A model generated the notes under the pieces. The model ran no database searches. It was given only the letters and a program-made list of their open reading frames with translations, and had not been told where the DNA came from. A stretch of DNA of 64,000 bases, from contig JAJYUT010000007.1 in the NCBI GenBank assembly GCA_021792365.1, positions 62,001 through 126,000 on the forward strand, given 5' to 3'. The translations under genes were made by a program, and so were the position numbers. This document shows, piece by piece, positions 33,779-42,864 of this stretch; positions within the stretch are counted from its first letter, which is position 1; every line of letters starts with the position of its first letter. The stretch is from Pseudomonadota bacterium. GTDB taxonomy: Bacteria; Pseudomonadota; Alphaproteobacteria; Dongiales; Dongiaceae.

Positions 33779-34840
33779 TTAGGTGGAACCGAATCGCCGC
33801 TTCGGCTTGGCGGCCGATGGCGGTCTGGTGGACTCCCTGACCTGCAGGGAGCAGGGCAGCCGGACCCGGGCAACGTCGCCCACAGCGCCGGTCAGCCGTT
33901 GCTTCAGCAGCCGCCAGGATTCGGCGGCCATCTCGTCGACCGGCTGGGCCACCGCGCTTACATAGGGGCGCAGCGCCATCATCCAGTCTGTATCGTCGAA
34001 GCTCAACAGCGAGATGTTGTCGGGAAACTCCAGGTCAAGTGCGCGGATCGCCTTGATGGCGCCCAGAGTCGCGATGTAGGCGGCGGAGAAAATCGCGGTC
34101 GGCCGATCGGCGCGGCGCAGCTCCTGCTCGATGGCGCCGCGGCAGCCATCGACCGTGAAGCCGCCGACGATCACGCGTGCGCCGTCGGCCAGGCCGGCCT
34201 CGCTCAGCGCATCGTGATAGCCGGCAATGCGGTCGCTGATGTTGACGAGCCCGGTGTCGCTGACCACCAGCGCGACCTCGCGATGCCCGAGGGAAAGCAG
34301 GTGCTGGCAGCCGCGCTTGGCAGCGTCGTAGTTGTCGGCGGCGACGGTGTCGAAGCCGGCCAGCCCGAACCCGCGATCCACGAAGACGGTAGGCGGCAGA
34401 TCGGCGGCACTGCTGGCGAAGGCAGAGACGTCGTCGCGCGCCGGCGCGATGATCAACCCGTCCGTCTGCCGCGCCAGCAGGACCTGCACGCGATGCGCCT
34501 CCTGATCCACATCCTCGTTGCTGCTCATGAGCAGGATCTGGTAGTCGCTCTCGGCCGCCAGCTCCTCGATACGGTGGACCAGGGCCGCGAAGAACGGGTT
34601 GGTGAGATCGGGGATGACGATGCCGATGGTGCGCGTCTCCTGCCGGCGCAGGCTGGCCGCGAGATGATTGGGCCGGTAGCCGAGCTGCGCGACCGCCGCC
34701 AGCACGCGCTTGCGCCGTTCCTCGGCAACCGGCCGCCTTCCCGTAAGCACGTTGGAGACCGTCGCCGGAGCGACGGAGGCGAGGTCCGCGACATCGCGGA
34801 TGGTGGGAAGCTTGCCGCTGCGCCTGCTGGTATCGTTCAA
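33779..34840 (-). CDS. LacI-family transcriptional regulator
   Basis: A 353-residue LacI protein: helix-turn-helix TIRDVADLASVAPATVSNVL, hinge YRPNHLAASLRRQETRTIGIVIP, and a sugar-binding domain ending in SLLSFDDTDWMMALRPYVSAVAQP. TTG 34840 is chosen because GACGAGGG lies about 7 bases before it; an in-frame GTG at 34873 has no site. A near-match to the operon palindrome (AAAATCGTTTTA, 34881-34892) lies just upstream. It probably represses the operon it sits in, with the imported sugar or a derivative as inducer. Confidence 0.88.
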   Translation of the reverse strand: MNDTSRRSGKLPTIRDVADLASVAPATVSNVLTGRRPVAEERRKRVLAAVAQLGYRPNHLAASLRRQETRTIGIVIPDLTNPFFAALVHRIEELAAESDYQILLMSSNEDVDQEAHRVQVLLARQTDGLIIAPARDDVSAFASSAADLPPTVFVDRGFGLAGFDTVAADNYDAAKRGCQHLLSLGHREVALVVSDTGLVNISDRIAGYHDALSEAGLADGARVIVGGFTVDGCRGAIEQELRRADRPTAIFSAAYIATLGAIKAIRALDLEFPDNISLLSFDDTDWMMALRPYVSAVAQPVDEMAAESWRLLKQRLTGAVGDVARVRLPCSLQVRESTRPPSAAKPKRRFGST

Positions 34841-34880
34841 GTCCGGCCCTCGTCCAAGCAGTTGGGGTCTCACAGCGTGG

Positions 34881-34892
34881 AAAATCGTTTTA
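34881..34892. promoter_or_regulatory. Degenerate copy of the putative LacI operator
   Basis: AAAATCGTTTTA matches TAAATCGATTTA at 10 of 12 positions. It lies between the 2-hydroxyacid dehydrogenase stop and the lacI-type gene, suitable for internal autoregulation. Confidence 0.4.
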
Positions 34893-34909
34893 GCGCGCCA
34901 TTCCGCATC

Positions 34910-35938
34910 TCATGTGATGGAAACCGGCATGGAGCGCAGGCGCCTGGCGATTGCCGGGTCGGCGCGCCGGCACATGACCGGCGGCAGGCCACGCAGGATC
35001 AACTCGGCATCCGCCACCGTCATGCGCCCGATCTGGTGTAGCGCTTCCGGCATGCCGCCGGTGCGATGGGCGGAGAGGATGGCGCCCTCCAGCTTGCGCA
35101 CCGGATGGTCGGCGGGCACCGGCTCTTCGGGGAATACGTCCATCGCCGCCTTGATGCGGCCGCTCTCCACCTGACGCATCAGCGCGGGGAAATCGACCAC
35201 CGCGGCGCGGCTCATCAGCAGAAAAGCGGCGCCCGGCTGGATCAGATCGAGTTCGCGCTCGCCCAGGAAGCCCTGGTTCTCCGTCGTGACGCTGGCGAAC
35301 ACGAAGATGATGCGCGCGCCGGACAGCACCTCGTGCAGGCTTCCGGGCTTGCAGTCATGCGCACGGATGACCTCCTCCGGCAGCCACGGATCGTGGACCG
35401 TGACGGGATTGCGGAAGGGCGTCAGCAGCGTGCGCAAGGTGCGGCCAAGATCGCCGAAGCCGATGATGCCGACCGGCGCGCCCGCGAACAGGAAGCAACC
35501 CGCGTTCGCTTCGAGGCCATAGGCTTCACCCCCGGCGCGGAAGGCGCGGTCCGCGGCCGTGATGCCGCGCACCAGGTCGATCGCCATGGCGAGCGCGGAT
35601 TCCGCCACCGCCTGCGCGAAAGCGGAGGTCGGGCTCAGCACCCAGATGCCGCGCGCCTGGCAATGCTCGTAGTCAACATTGGGCAGGAAGTTGGTCTCGA
35701 CGTTGAAGATCGCCTTGAGGTTCGGCGCGCGATCGATGCGCGCCCTGGGCATCGCCGTCTGGCCGATCAGGATCGCGGCCTCCGGCAGCAGGCGGTCCAC
35801 CATCTCGTCGGGCATGGGCTCGTCTTCCGACACGACGAGATGCCCCAGCGCCTCGAGACGCCGGCGGATGTCGGGCTCGCAGATGACATCCAGCGTCCGC
35901 GGCAGCGGATCGACGAGAATGAGCGGCCGATCGGCCAT
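34910..35938 (-). CDS. D-isomer-specific 2-hydroxyacid dehydrogenase family protein
   Basis: A 342-residue protein starting at ATG 35938 after GGGAGGGAGAAC. Blocks: FNVETNFLPNVDYEHC, GIWVLSPTSAFAQAVAE, the NAD motif VGIIGFGDLGRTL (a GxGxxG form), LMSRAAVVDFPAL with the position normally holding catalytic Arg, DVFPEEPVP with the Glu, and LSAHRTGG with the His. It should reduce or oxidise a 2-keto/2-hydroxy acid with NAD(P). It is the first gene of the minus-strand operon and directly behind the TAAATCGATTTA palindrome. Confidence 0.87.
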   Translation of the reverse strand: MADRPLILVDPLPRTLDVICEPDIRRRLEALGHLVVSEDEPMPDEMVDRLLPEAAILIGQTAMPRARIDRAPNLKAIFNVETNFLPNVDYEHCQARGIWVLSPTSAFAQAVAESALAMAIDLVRGITAADRAFRAGGEAYGLEANAGCFLFAGAPVGIIGFGDLGRTLRTLLTPFRNPVTVHDPWLPEEVIRAHDCKPGSLHEVLSGARIIFVFASVTTENQGFLGERELDLIQPGAAFLLMSRAAVVDFPALMRQVESGRIKAAMDVFPEEPVPADHPVRKLEGAILSAHRTGGMPEALHQIGRMTVADAELILRGLPPVMCRRADPAIARRLRSMPVSIT

Positions 35939-36003
35939 GTTCTCCCTCCCTCCCCGAAGCCGTCCCTTGTACCGGAACGTGCCTCGCTTTCCGACTTTAG
36001 CGT

Positions 36004-36015
36004 TAAATCGATTTA
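36004..36015. promoter_or_regulatory. Putative LacI operator before the minus-strand operon
   Basis: TAAATCGATTTA is a perfect 12-bp palindrome in the 254-bp divergent gap between the 2-hydroxyacid dehydrogenase and the subtilisin-like gene. The same 12 bases followed by GAG recur at 61693-61704. Confidence 0.65.
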
Positions 36016-36192
36016 GAGACAAGGCGACGTCGCGGCGACAACCGCGAACGGCAACAATGTGAGGCCCTCCGTGACTGGGACGTGACGTCACGCGGAAGTC
36101 GCCGTTGCAAGAGGAACCGGCGCGGCGACGCAACTCTTTTCACGCTTGTCTGCGGCCGGGGCTCAAGGCCGCCCACTTGGCGGTGAAAGCAC

Positions 36193-37398
36193 GTGGTCAC
36201 CGGGTTACGGATCACCTTCGCGGTCCTTCTGACAGCCATTGCGGTGATCTGCCAACCGGCCGCAGCAGGCCGGATCGGCGATGGTGAACCGGACCGAATC
36301 CTGATCGCGGATCCATCTCCCGCGCTTGTTCGATCTTTATCCGGCAAAGGCTTCAGAACGGAGAGCACGGAGCGCCTGGAGGCGCTCAATCTTTCTCTGA
36401 CGATCGTCTTGCCGCCGCGCCAGGTTTCGGCAGCGCGCGCGATCCGTGACCTCGAATCGGCCTTTCCCGACGCGCTCATGGCCTTGGATGATCCGTTCCG
36501 TCCGGCGGATGACGGGCAGAGCCGGCGGAGCGAAGGGCCGGCGCACGACGTCCTGAGCGCGATCGACTGGCCCCCGGATGACAGCGCCGCGGGTGCCGGC
36601 ATGCGCGTCGGCATCATCGATAGCGCACTCGATTCCGCGCATCCGGCGCTTCGGAATGCCAGCATCGTGGAGCGAAGCTTCACATCGGGGAAGGCGCCGG
36701 CGACCGATACGGCGCACGGCACCGCGATCGCTTCCATGCTGGTCGGCGACTCGAATGATCGGTCGGTATCCGGCCTGTTGCGCGGTGCGCATCTGCATTA
36801 CGCGAGCATTTTCCAGATTAGCGGGCGGGGCGCGAAGGCGAGCAGCGCGGACTTCCTGCGCGCTATCGACTGGATGCTAAAATCCGGCGTTACTGTCATC
36901 AACGCCAGCATCACCTCGCCGAACAGGAACCCTGTCGTCCTCTATGCGATGTCGATGCTCGAGCACAAGCAGGCGATCGTCGTTGCGGCAGCGGGCAATG
37001 GCGGTCCCTCGGCTCCGCCGGTCTATCCGGCCGCCATCGATTCCGCTTTCGCGGTGACGGCGGTGTCGACCGAAGGCTATGCCTATCCCTATGCCAATGT
37101 TGGCGCCTACATCGACATTTCCGCGCCGGGCATCGACTTGCCGACCACATCTCGCAAAGTCACCTCCGGCACGTCTCTCGCCGTACCGTTCGTGACGGCC
37201 GCGGTCGCGCGCATGGTGCATCTGTGCGGCCTGTCACCGAAAGCCGCCCAGTCCAATCTGCAAGCCCATGCCCGCGATCTCGGCGCGCGCGGCTGGGACT
37301 CGCATTTCGGATGGGGCCTGTTGCAAGCGCCGCGTTGCGACGCACACGCCGGGCGGGCCCTCGACGCCGGCGCCGGTCCACGCCCGCCGGCCCACTAG
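36193..37398 (+). CDS. Secreted S8 (subtilisin-like) serine protease
   Basis: A 401-residue protein starting at GTG 36193. Residues 1-25 are a Sec signal peptide ending QPAAAG. The subtilisin catalytic triad is complete: Asp143 (GIIDSALD), His175 (AHGTAIASML), Ser328 (SGTSLAVP), with Asn269 (AAAGNGG) for the oxyanion hole. Residues about 26-125 form a short N-terminal domain that may be an inhibitory propeptide. The C-terminus ends in a Pro/Ala tail. No substrate is suggested by the neighbours (an LacI-linked operon and an AraC gene). Confidence 0.9.
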   Translation: MVTGLRITFAVLLTAIAVICQPAAAGRIGDGEPDRILIADPSPALVRSLSGKGFRTESTERLEALNLSLTIVLPPRQVSAARAIRDLESAFPDALMALDDPFRPADDGQSRRSEGPAHDVLSAIDWPPDDSAAGAGMRVGIIDSALDSAHPALRNASIVERSFTSGKAPATDTAHGTAIASMLVGDSNDRSVSGLLRGAHLHYASIFQISGRGAKASSADFLRAIDWMLKSGVTVINASITSPNRNPVVLYAMSMLEHKQAIVVAAAGNGGPSAPPVYPAAIDSAFAVTAVSTEGYAYPYANVGAYIDISAPGIDLPTTSRKVTSGTSLAVPFVTAAVARMVHLCGLSPKAAQSNLQAHARDLGARGWDSHFGWGLLQAPRCDAHAGRALDAGAGPRPPAH

Positions 37399-37424
37399 AT
37401 GCGCGGCGCGTTGCGACAAAGCGA

Positions 37425-37452
37425 GGCGCCAAGCCGGAGTCCCCGTGGCGCC
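37425..37452. terminator. Hairpin between the convergent protease and AraC genes
   Basis: GGCGCCA (37425-37431) pairs with TGGCGCC (37446-37452), a 7-bp perfect stem with a 14-nt loop and no T tract. Confidence 0.4.
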
Positions 37453-37456
37453 GGGT

Positions 37457-38236
37457 CTAATCGTGCGCGGCGACATATTCGCTCGGCGGCATGCCGAGCG
37501 CCTTCTTGAACATGGTGGTGAAGGCGGCCGGGCTCTCATAGCCAAGGTCGAGCGCAACGCGCGTGATGGATTCGCGCGCGACCAGCCGGGGCAGGGCGGC
37601 GAATACACAGGCCTGGCGCTGCCAGGCGGCGAAACTCATGCCTGTCTCGCGCTTGAACAGCCGCGTGAAGGAGCGGCGGCTGAGGCCGAGATTTTCCGCC
37701 CAATCGTCGATCGTCTCATGCGGGCTCGGATCCTTGATGTATCGGCGGCAGCGCCGCGCCAGCTCGCGATCAATGGGAAAGGGTAGCGAAAGCGGCAGGA
37801 TCGGCAGCCTCAGCAACTCCTGCAGCATCAGCGCGACGACCAGCCCGTCGCGCCCCTCGACCTCGTATTCGAGCGGGAGGTCGACAGCAGCGAGCAGCAG
37901 GGCGCGCATGAGCGGCGAAATCCCGAGGACGCTGCAGGAGGGCGGCATGCCCGCGATCGCCTCCGGACGGATGAAGATGCTGCTGGTGGTGACCGGCCCG
38001 ACGGTGCGCACGCTGTGCTGCACGCCGACCGGTATCCACACCGCCTGTGCCGGCGGGACGACCCAGGCGCCATGCTCCGTCCAGACCATCATGACGCCGC
38101 TGGCGCCATAGAGCAGTTGATAGCGGCCGTGATGATGCGGCGCCACCTCGAAGTCCGGCGGATAATCGTTGCCGACCGCCACGACCGGACGCGGCGTCGC
38201 CTCGTACAGCATCGACGGGCCGACATTCTTGACCAT
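37457..38236 (-). CDS. AraC-family regulator
   Basis: A 259-residue protein. Residues about 15-110 form a cupin-like sensor (PHHHGRYQLLYGASG, VVPPAQAVWIPVGVQHSV). Residues about 165-255 are the double helix-turn-helix (IDDWAENLGLSRRSFTRLFK and ITRVALDLGYESPAAFTTMF). The start is ATG 38236. It is divergent from an MFS efflux gene with only a short gap, so it probably activates or represses that pump. Confidence 0.9.
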   Translation of the reverse strand: MVKNVGPSMLYEATPRPVVAVGNDYPPDFEVAPHHHGRYQLLYGASGVMMVWTEHGAWVVPPAQAVWIPVGVQHSVRTVGPVTTSSIFIRPEAIAGMPPSCSVLGISPLMRALLLAAVDLPLEYEVEGRDGLVVALMLQELLRLPILPLSLPFPIDRELARRCRRYIKDPSPHETIDDWAENLGLSRRSFTRLFKRETGMSFAAWQRQACVFAALPRLVARESITRVALDLGYESPAAFTTMFKKALGMPPSEYVAAHD

Positions 38237-38344
38237 GGCAAATTCTGTCTGGCCTGCTCGCGAAAGTAAATGGCCCAGTTTCGCAAGCAGGCTGAACGGC
38301 GGCTCCGTATCCTGGCCACCCTGACGACACCGAGCGAGCAACCC

Positions 38345-39577
38345 GTGAGCAATACCAGTCTGGCGGCCGGCCATCATTCCGACGACAAGGCAGCGGAAAG
38401 GACGGCGCTGGCCATCCTGGTCGCGATCAGCTTCTGCCACATGGTCAACGACACCACGCAGTCGCTGCTGCTGTCGATCTACCCGATGCTGAAGGATAGT
38501 TACGCGCTGGACTTCAGCCAGATTGGCATCATCACGCTGACGTTTCAGGTGACCGCCTCGCTGCTGCAACCGGTGATCGGGATGTATACCGACCGCCATC
38601 CGCAACCATACGCGCTTGCAGTCGGGATGGCCTCGACGCTGCTTGGCCTGCTGCTGCTCTCCAACGCGACGAGCTATCCGATGCTGCTGGTGGCATCGGC
38701 GATGATCGGGACGGGATCGTCGGTGTTCCATCCGGAGGCATCGCGGGTCGCGCGGCTGGCGTCGGGCGGCCGGCACGGCCTCGCGCAGTCCTTGTTCCAG
38801 GTCGGCGGCAATATCGGATCGGCGATCGGCCCGCTGGCCGCCGCCTATATCGTGCTGCCGCGCGGGCAGGGCGCCGTCGCCTGGTTCTCCATCGTGGCGT
38901 TGATCGCGATCCTGGTGCTGGTGCGGGTCGGCGTCTGGTATGGCGCCCATCTGGTGGCGCGCGCGGACCAGGGGCAGCGCCGGGTCTCCCTCAACCCCCT
39001 ATCCCGGCGTCAAGTCGGCGTCGCGCTGGCGGTGCTGTTGGGCCTGATCTTCTCCAAGTTCTTCTACACCGCGAGCCTCAGCAGCTACTACACGTTCTAC
39101 ATGATCGAGCATTTCGGCGTTTCGGTGCAGCGCGCGCAGATCTATCTCTTCATCTACCTCGCGGCCTTCTCGCTGGGCACGCTGGCCGGCGGACCCATCG
39201 GCGACAGGATCGGGCGCAAGAAAGTCATCTGGTTCTCGATCCTGGGCGCGCTGCCGTTCACGCTGCTCCTGCCCCACGTCAACGAGGTCTGGGTGGTATT
39301 GCTGACGATCCCGATCGGCCTCATCCTTTCTTCGGCTTTCTCTGCGATCGTGGTCTATGCGCAGGAGTTGATGCCGGGCCGCGTCGGCATGGTGGCCGGC
39401 CTGTTCTTCGGCCTCGCGTTCGGCATGGGCGGTATTGGCGCCGCCGTGCTCGGCGAGCTTGCCGATCTCACCAGCGTGGAACTGGTGTTCCAGCTATGTG
39501 CCTTCCTGCCGGCGATCGGCCTCGTCGCTTGGCTGCTGCCGAACTTGGAAGCCTCCTCGGCGCGCAGCAAGGCCTAA
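38345..39577 (+). CDS. MFS efflux transporter, fosmidomycin-resistance (Fsr) type
   Basis: A 410-residue twelve-helix MFS protein if it starts at GTG 38345; ATG 38270 would add 25 basic residues and leave only 33 bp to the divergent AraC gene. Fsr-type features: FCHMVNDTTQSLLLSIYPMLK, IGMYTDRHPQPYALAVGM, and GTGSSVFHPEASRVARLASG. The second half carries GPIGDRIGRKK, an MFS loop motif. Members export fosmidomycin or other small molecules. Its regulation is probably by the neighbouring AraC protein. Confidence 0.88.
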   Translation: MSNTSLAAGHHSDDKAAERTALAILVAISFCHMVNDTTQSLLLSIYPMLKDSYALDFSQIGIITLTFQVTASLLQPVIGMYTDRHPQPYALAVGMASTLLGLLLLSNATSYPMLLVASAMIGTGSSVFHPEASRVARLASGGRHGLAQSLFQVGGNIGSAIGPLAAAYIVLPRGQGAVAWFSIVALIAILVLVRVGVWYGAHLVARADQGQRRVSLNPLSRRQVGVALAVLLGLIFSKFFYTASLSSYYTFYMIEHFGVSVQRAQIYLFIYLAAFSLGTLAGGPIGDRIGRKKVIWFSILGALPFTLLLPHVNEVWVVLLTIPIGLILSSAFSAIVVYAQELMPGRVGMVAGLFFGLAFGMGGIGAAVLGELADLTSVELVFQLCAFLPAIGLVAWLLPNLEASSARSKA

Positions 39578-39926
39578 GATCGCAGCCCAGGCGATCGTGC
39601 GGGAACCAGGAGCGCTTTCGCGCCTTGTTACCCGTCGGTCCGGCGGGGCGGATCGGTGCACGGAGCTGTGACTTTTTAGTGTCAACTCGTTGACGTGCCG
39701 CACGCGTTTCGCGGCTTGCCTACAATCCGCCGTATTGCGGATGGAGAGTCTGCCGCGGCACGGCGGCGGCATTTCGCTTTGTTGTCAAGTGATCACCGCT
39801 CTTGGCTTTGATCCCGGTGGACAATGCGTGGCGGCAGGATATGGCGTCGGACGTAGGATAGTCACAGTGCAGAGAGAGCGATCGCCGGAAGACACCGGAC
39901 AGCTTACCGGTGGGCAACCAGCAGGG
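39578..39926 (+). other. 349-bp non-coding gap before the exopolysaccharide cluster
   Basis: No convincing gene. It contains GTCAAC-TC-GTTGAC (39681-39694), a perfect 6-bp inverted repeat, and TGTGACTTTTTAGTGTCA (39667-39684), which matches 15 of 18 bases at 49476-49493. It is probably the promoter/operator region of the glycosyltransferase and co-polymerase genes. Confidence 0.5.
39667..39684 (+). promoter_or_regulatory. Shared 18-bp motif upstream of exopolysaccharide genes, copy 1
   Basis: TGTGACTTTTTAGTGTCA lies 243 bases before the glycosyltransferase start at 39927. It shares 15 of 18 positions with the copy at 49476-49493. It may be a regulator site; it is not a CRP-type TGTGA/TCACA palindrome. 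Confidence 0.4.
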
Positions 39927-41045
39927 ATGGGGAGGACTCGGGTTTGCGTGGTCGGGTTGCGCGGCATCCCCGGCGTCATGGGCGGGATCGAATCGCATTG
40001 CGAGCAGGTGTTTCCCCGCCTGAAGGCGCTCGCGCGGCACTACGACATCACCATCATCGGGCGGAAGCCATACATCCCGCGCGGCGCCTATGAATATCAG
40101 GGCGTCAACGTGGTCCCGCTGCCCGCAATCAGGAACAAGTACCTCGAGGCCATCAGCAACACCGCCCTGGCGGTGCTGTACGCGCGCTTTTTCCTGCGCG
40201 CGGAGATACTCCACATTCACGGCATCGGTCCGGCTCTGCTCGGCCCGCTGGCGCGCGTCCTGGGCATGAAGCTGGTGGTCACACATCACGGGCAGGATTT
40301 CGAGCGGCAGAAATGGAACGTAATGGCCAAGGCGGTTCTGCGCCTCGGCGAGCTGTGCGCAACCGTGGCGGCGCACCGCATGATCGTCGTGTCCAAGTCC
40401 GTGACCGAGAAGTTGCACCAGCGCAATCCGCGGCTGCGCGGCCGCATCGACTACATTCCCAACGGCGCGACCGAGTTTGCCGAGATCGAGGCGGCGCAGG
40501 ACGAGCAATCCATCCTGGCCGGGTTCGGGCTGGAGCGGCATCGCTACATCCTGGGGGTCGGCAGGCTGGTTCCGGAAAAGGGCTTTCACCACCTGGTCGC
40601 GGCCTTCGAGAAGGCGGATCCGCCGTACAAGCTCGTGATCGCCGGGTCGGCCGATCACGAGGACGACTATTCCCGCTCGCTCTTGCGCCAGGCCAGCGAG
40701 CGCATCCGTTTCTGCGGGTTCCAGCCGCACGATGTGCTGCGCATCCTCTATCGCAACGCGGCCTTGTTCGTCCTGCCGTCGAGCCATGAAGGCCTGCCGA
40801 TCGCGGCGCTGGAGGCGGCCAATCTCGGGATCCCGGTGCTGCTGAGCGACATCCGCCCGAACCGCGACATCGAGCTCGCGCCGACCAACTACTTCCCGGC
40901 GGGCGACCTCGACGCCCTGCAAAGGAAGCTGCTGGCGAACTATGAGACGTTCCGCGTCGACCGCGATGCGATCGCCAGCCGGTTCAACTGGGGGCGCGTG
41001 AGCGAGGCGACCCGGCAGGTCTATGCCGCCCTGGCGGGTGCGTGA
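39927..41045 (+). CDS. Glycosyltransferase, GT4 family with DUF1972-like N-terminus
   Basis: A 372-residue protein from ATG 39927 (the frame is open upstream but without family similarity). It opens VCVVGLRGIPGVMGGIESHC, as in DUF1972-type rhamnosyl/mannosyl transferases; the donor half has YILGVGRLVPEKGFHHL and PSSHEGLPIAALEAA with the E-x7-E motif of retaining GT4 enzymes. It should add one sugar to the lipid-linked repeat unit on the cytoplasmic face. It is followed by the co-polymerase gene on the same strand. Confidence 0.88.
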   Translation: MGRTRVCVVGLRGIPGVMGGIESHCEQVFPRLKALARHYDITIIGRKPYIPRGAYEYQGVNVVPLPAIRNKYLEAISNTALAVLYARFFLRAEILHIHGIGPALLGPLARVLGMKLVVTHHGQDFERQKWNVMAKAVLRLGELCATVAAHRMIVVSKSVTEKLHQRNPRLRGRIDYIPNGATEFAEIEAAQDEQSILAGFGLERHRYILGVGRLVPEKGFHHLVAAFEKADPPYKLVIAGSADHEDDYSRSLLRQASERIRFCGFQPHDVLRILYRNAALFVLPSSHEGLPIAALEAANLGIPVLLSDIRPNRDIELAPTNYFPAGDLDALQRKLLANYETFRVDRDAIASRFNWGRVSEATRQVYAALAGA

Positions 41046-41101
41046 AGGCGGGCGGCAAGGCCCGGCCGGACTGGTGAGACGGAATGCAACAAGGATAGCG
41101 C

Positions 41102-42823
41102 ATGAGCAATGCAGCAAACACGAACCACGATGACCGGCTGATCAATATCGACGTGCTCGGTGCGTTGCGGCGGCGCAAGTGGATCGGCCTCGTGGTCGGC
41201 GTGCTGGGCGTTGCCGCCGCGTTCACGGTCAGCAAGATGTGGCCTTCGACCTATCAATCGACCGCGACGATCCTGATTGAGGAGCCGGACGTCCCGGCCG
41301 ATCTCGTCAAGTCGACAGTCTCGACCTACGCCCAGGAACGGCTGCAGGTCATCCAGCAGCGGGTGATGACAAGCCAGAATCTCGAGGAGATCATCCGGGA
41401 GTTCAACCTCTATCCGGAAGAGCAGGCGGCCATGCCGCATTCGGCGCTCATCAACAAGATGCGCTCGAACGTCGAGCTCGCGGTTGTGAGCGCGAACATC
41501 TCCGGCCAGCCGCAGCAGCAGAGGTCGCGCCCGCAGCCGCAGGCCTCCATCGCCTTCACCTTGTCGTTCGCCAGCGAAAACCCCAAGCTCGCAGAGCAGG
41601 TCGCCAACCGCCTGACCGACCTCTACCTCGCCGAGAACGAGCGGACTCGGCAGGAGAAGGCCGCCGGCACAACCCAGTTCCTGGGCGAGCAGGCGAAGAA
41701 GCTGTACGCCGAGGTGCAGACGCTCGAGAAACGGCTGCTCGACCTGCGCTCCAAGCACAACGGCAGCCTGCCCGAGCAATTCAGCATGAACACCCAGTTG
41801 CTGAACCAGGCGCAGGCGCAGCTCATGCAGAACCGGGCCGACTTGCAGATCCTGACGGACAAGAGGTCGTATCTGCAGAGCCAGCTCGGCACGATGAGCC
41901 CCTATACGCCCATGACCGAAGGTGGCCGTCCGGCGACACCCCAGGCCCAGCTCATGTCGCTGGAGCTGCAACACACGGACCTCTCCGGCCGCTACGGGCC
42001 GAAGCATCCGGATGTCGTCCGGCTGCAACGCCAGATCGAGGTGCTGAAAACCCAGATCGGCGGAGTTGACAGCACCGCGCTGGACCAGGCGCGATACGGC
42101 GCCCTGCAGAGCGAGCTGAACGACGCCCTTCAGCGCTATGGCGAGAAGCATCCGGACGTGGTGCGCCTGCAGCGCCAGCTCGAGGAACTGCGCACGCAGA
42201 TGAATGCCGCGCCCCCGCCGAGCCTGACTCGGCCTTCGGGCCCGCCGGACAATCCCATGTACCTGCAGGTGCAGAACCAGCTGGCCGACGTGGAGTCCCA
42301 GATCCGCGGCCTCAACGAGCGCTCCGTCGCGCTCGAGACCAACATCCAGGACCTGCAGCAGCGCATCCTGCAGACTCCCACGGTGGAGGCGGAGTACAGC
42401 TCGCTGCAGAACCAGCACCGGGTCGCGTTGGAGCGCTATCAGAGCTTCAAGGACAAGGAAGCGGACGCCCAGGTGGCGGAGACCATGGAGCAGCAGAGCA
42501 AGGGCGAGACGTTCTCGGTGATCGAGCCGCCGCAATACCCCGACGTGCCATCGGGTCCGAACCGCAGGCTCCTCCTGCTGGCCGGTATTTTCCTGACGGC
42601 GATGCTGGCCGCGGGTGCCATGGTCGCGATCGACCTGTTGGATCCGCGCGTCTACGAGCCCAGGGGCCTCATGGTGGCGTTCGGGGAGATGCCGCTCGCG
42701 ACGGTGCCCTATATCCGCACCAGCGACGAGATGCGGGGCCGGCGCATGCGCATGATCGGTGTCGCCAGCGTGGCGGTCATCGTGATGGCCGGCCTCCTGG
42801 CGTTCGGCTTCCCGATGTTCTAG
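41102..42823 (+). CDS. Polysaccharide co-polymerase (Wzz/GumC/ExoP-N type chain-length determinant)
   Basis: A 573-residue inner-membrane protein: helix 1 about 27-46 (GLVVGVLGVAAAFTVSK), a periplasmic domain about 50-485 with long coiled coils, helix 2 about 490-512 and a third helix at the very C-terminus (about 551-573), which is unusual for Wzz proteins. The segment before helix 2 holds the Pro-rich motif EPPQYPDVPSGPN. Within the coiled coil, KHPDVVRLQRQ occurs twice, 48 residues apart. No kinase domain is fused; the kinase-like gene at 45296 is the likely partner. It governs chain length and export of the exopolysaccharide. Confidence 0.9.
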   Translation: MSNAANTNHDDRLINIDVLGALRRRKWIGLVVGVLGVAAAFTVSKMWPSTYQSTATILIEEPDVPADLVKSTVSTYAQERLQVIQQRVMTSQNLEEIIREFNLYPEEQAAMPHSALINKMRSNVELAVVSANISGQPQQQRSRPQPQASIAFTLSFASENPKLAEQVANRLTDLYLAENERTRQEKAAGTTQFLGEQAKKLYAEVQTLEKRLLDLRSKHNGSLPEQFSMNTQLLNQAQAQLMQNRADLQILTDKRSYLQSQLGTMSPYTPMTEGGRPATPQAQLMSLELQHTDLSGRYGPKHPDVVRLQRQIEVLKTQIGGVDSTALDQARYGALQSELNDALQRYGEKHPDVVRLQRQLEELRTQMNAAPPPSLTRPSGPPDNPMYLQVQNQLADVESQIRGLNERSVALETNIQDLQQRILQTPTVEAEYSSLQNQHRVALERYQSFKDKEADAQVAETMEQQSKGETFSVIEPPQYPDVPSGPNRRLLLLAGIFLTAMLAAGAMVAIDLLDPRVYEPRGLMVAFGEMPLATVPYIRTSDEMRGRRMRMIGVASVAVIVMAGLLAFGFPMF

Positions 42824-42828
42824 CCCGC

Positions 42829-42852
42829 GCCATCGGCGGTCGCCGCCGTGGC
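42829..42852. terminator. Hairpin between convergent co-polymerase and beta-helix genes
   Basis: GCCA-T-CGGCGG (42829-42839) pairs with CCGCCG-TGGC (42843-42852) with one bulged T and a 3-nt loop. It lies in the 41-bp gap of two convergent genes. Confidence 0.45.
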
Positions 42853-42864
42853 ATGGCGGTACGC

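Noticed and set aside
39667-39684. Reading TGTGACTTTTTAGTGTCA as a CRP/FNR site
   Set aside because: The second half would need TCACA; it reads GTGTCA, so the dyad is wrong for CRP.
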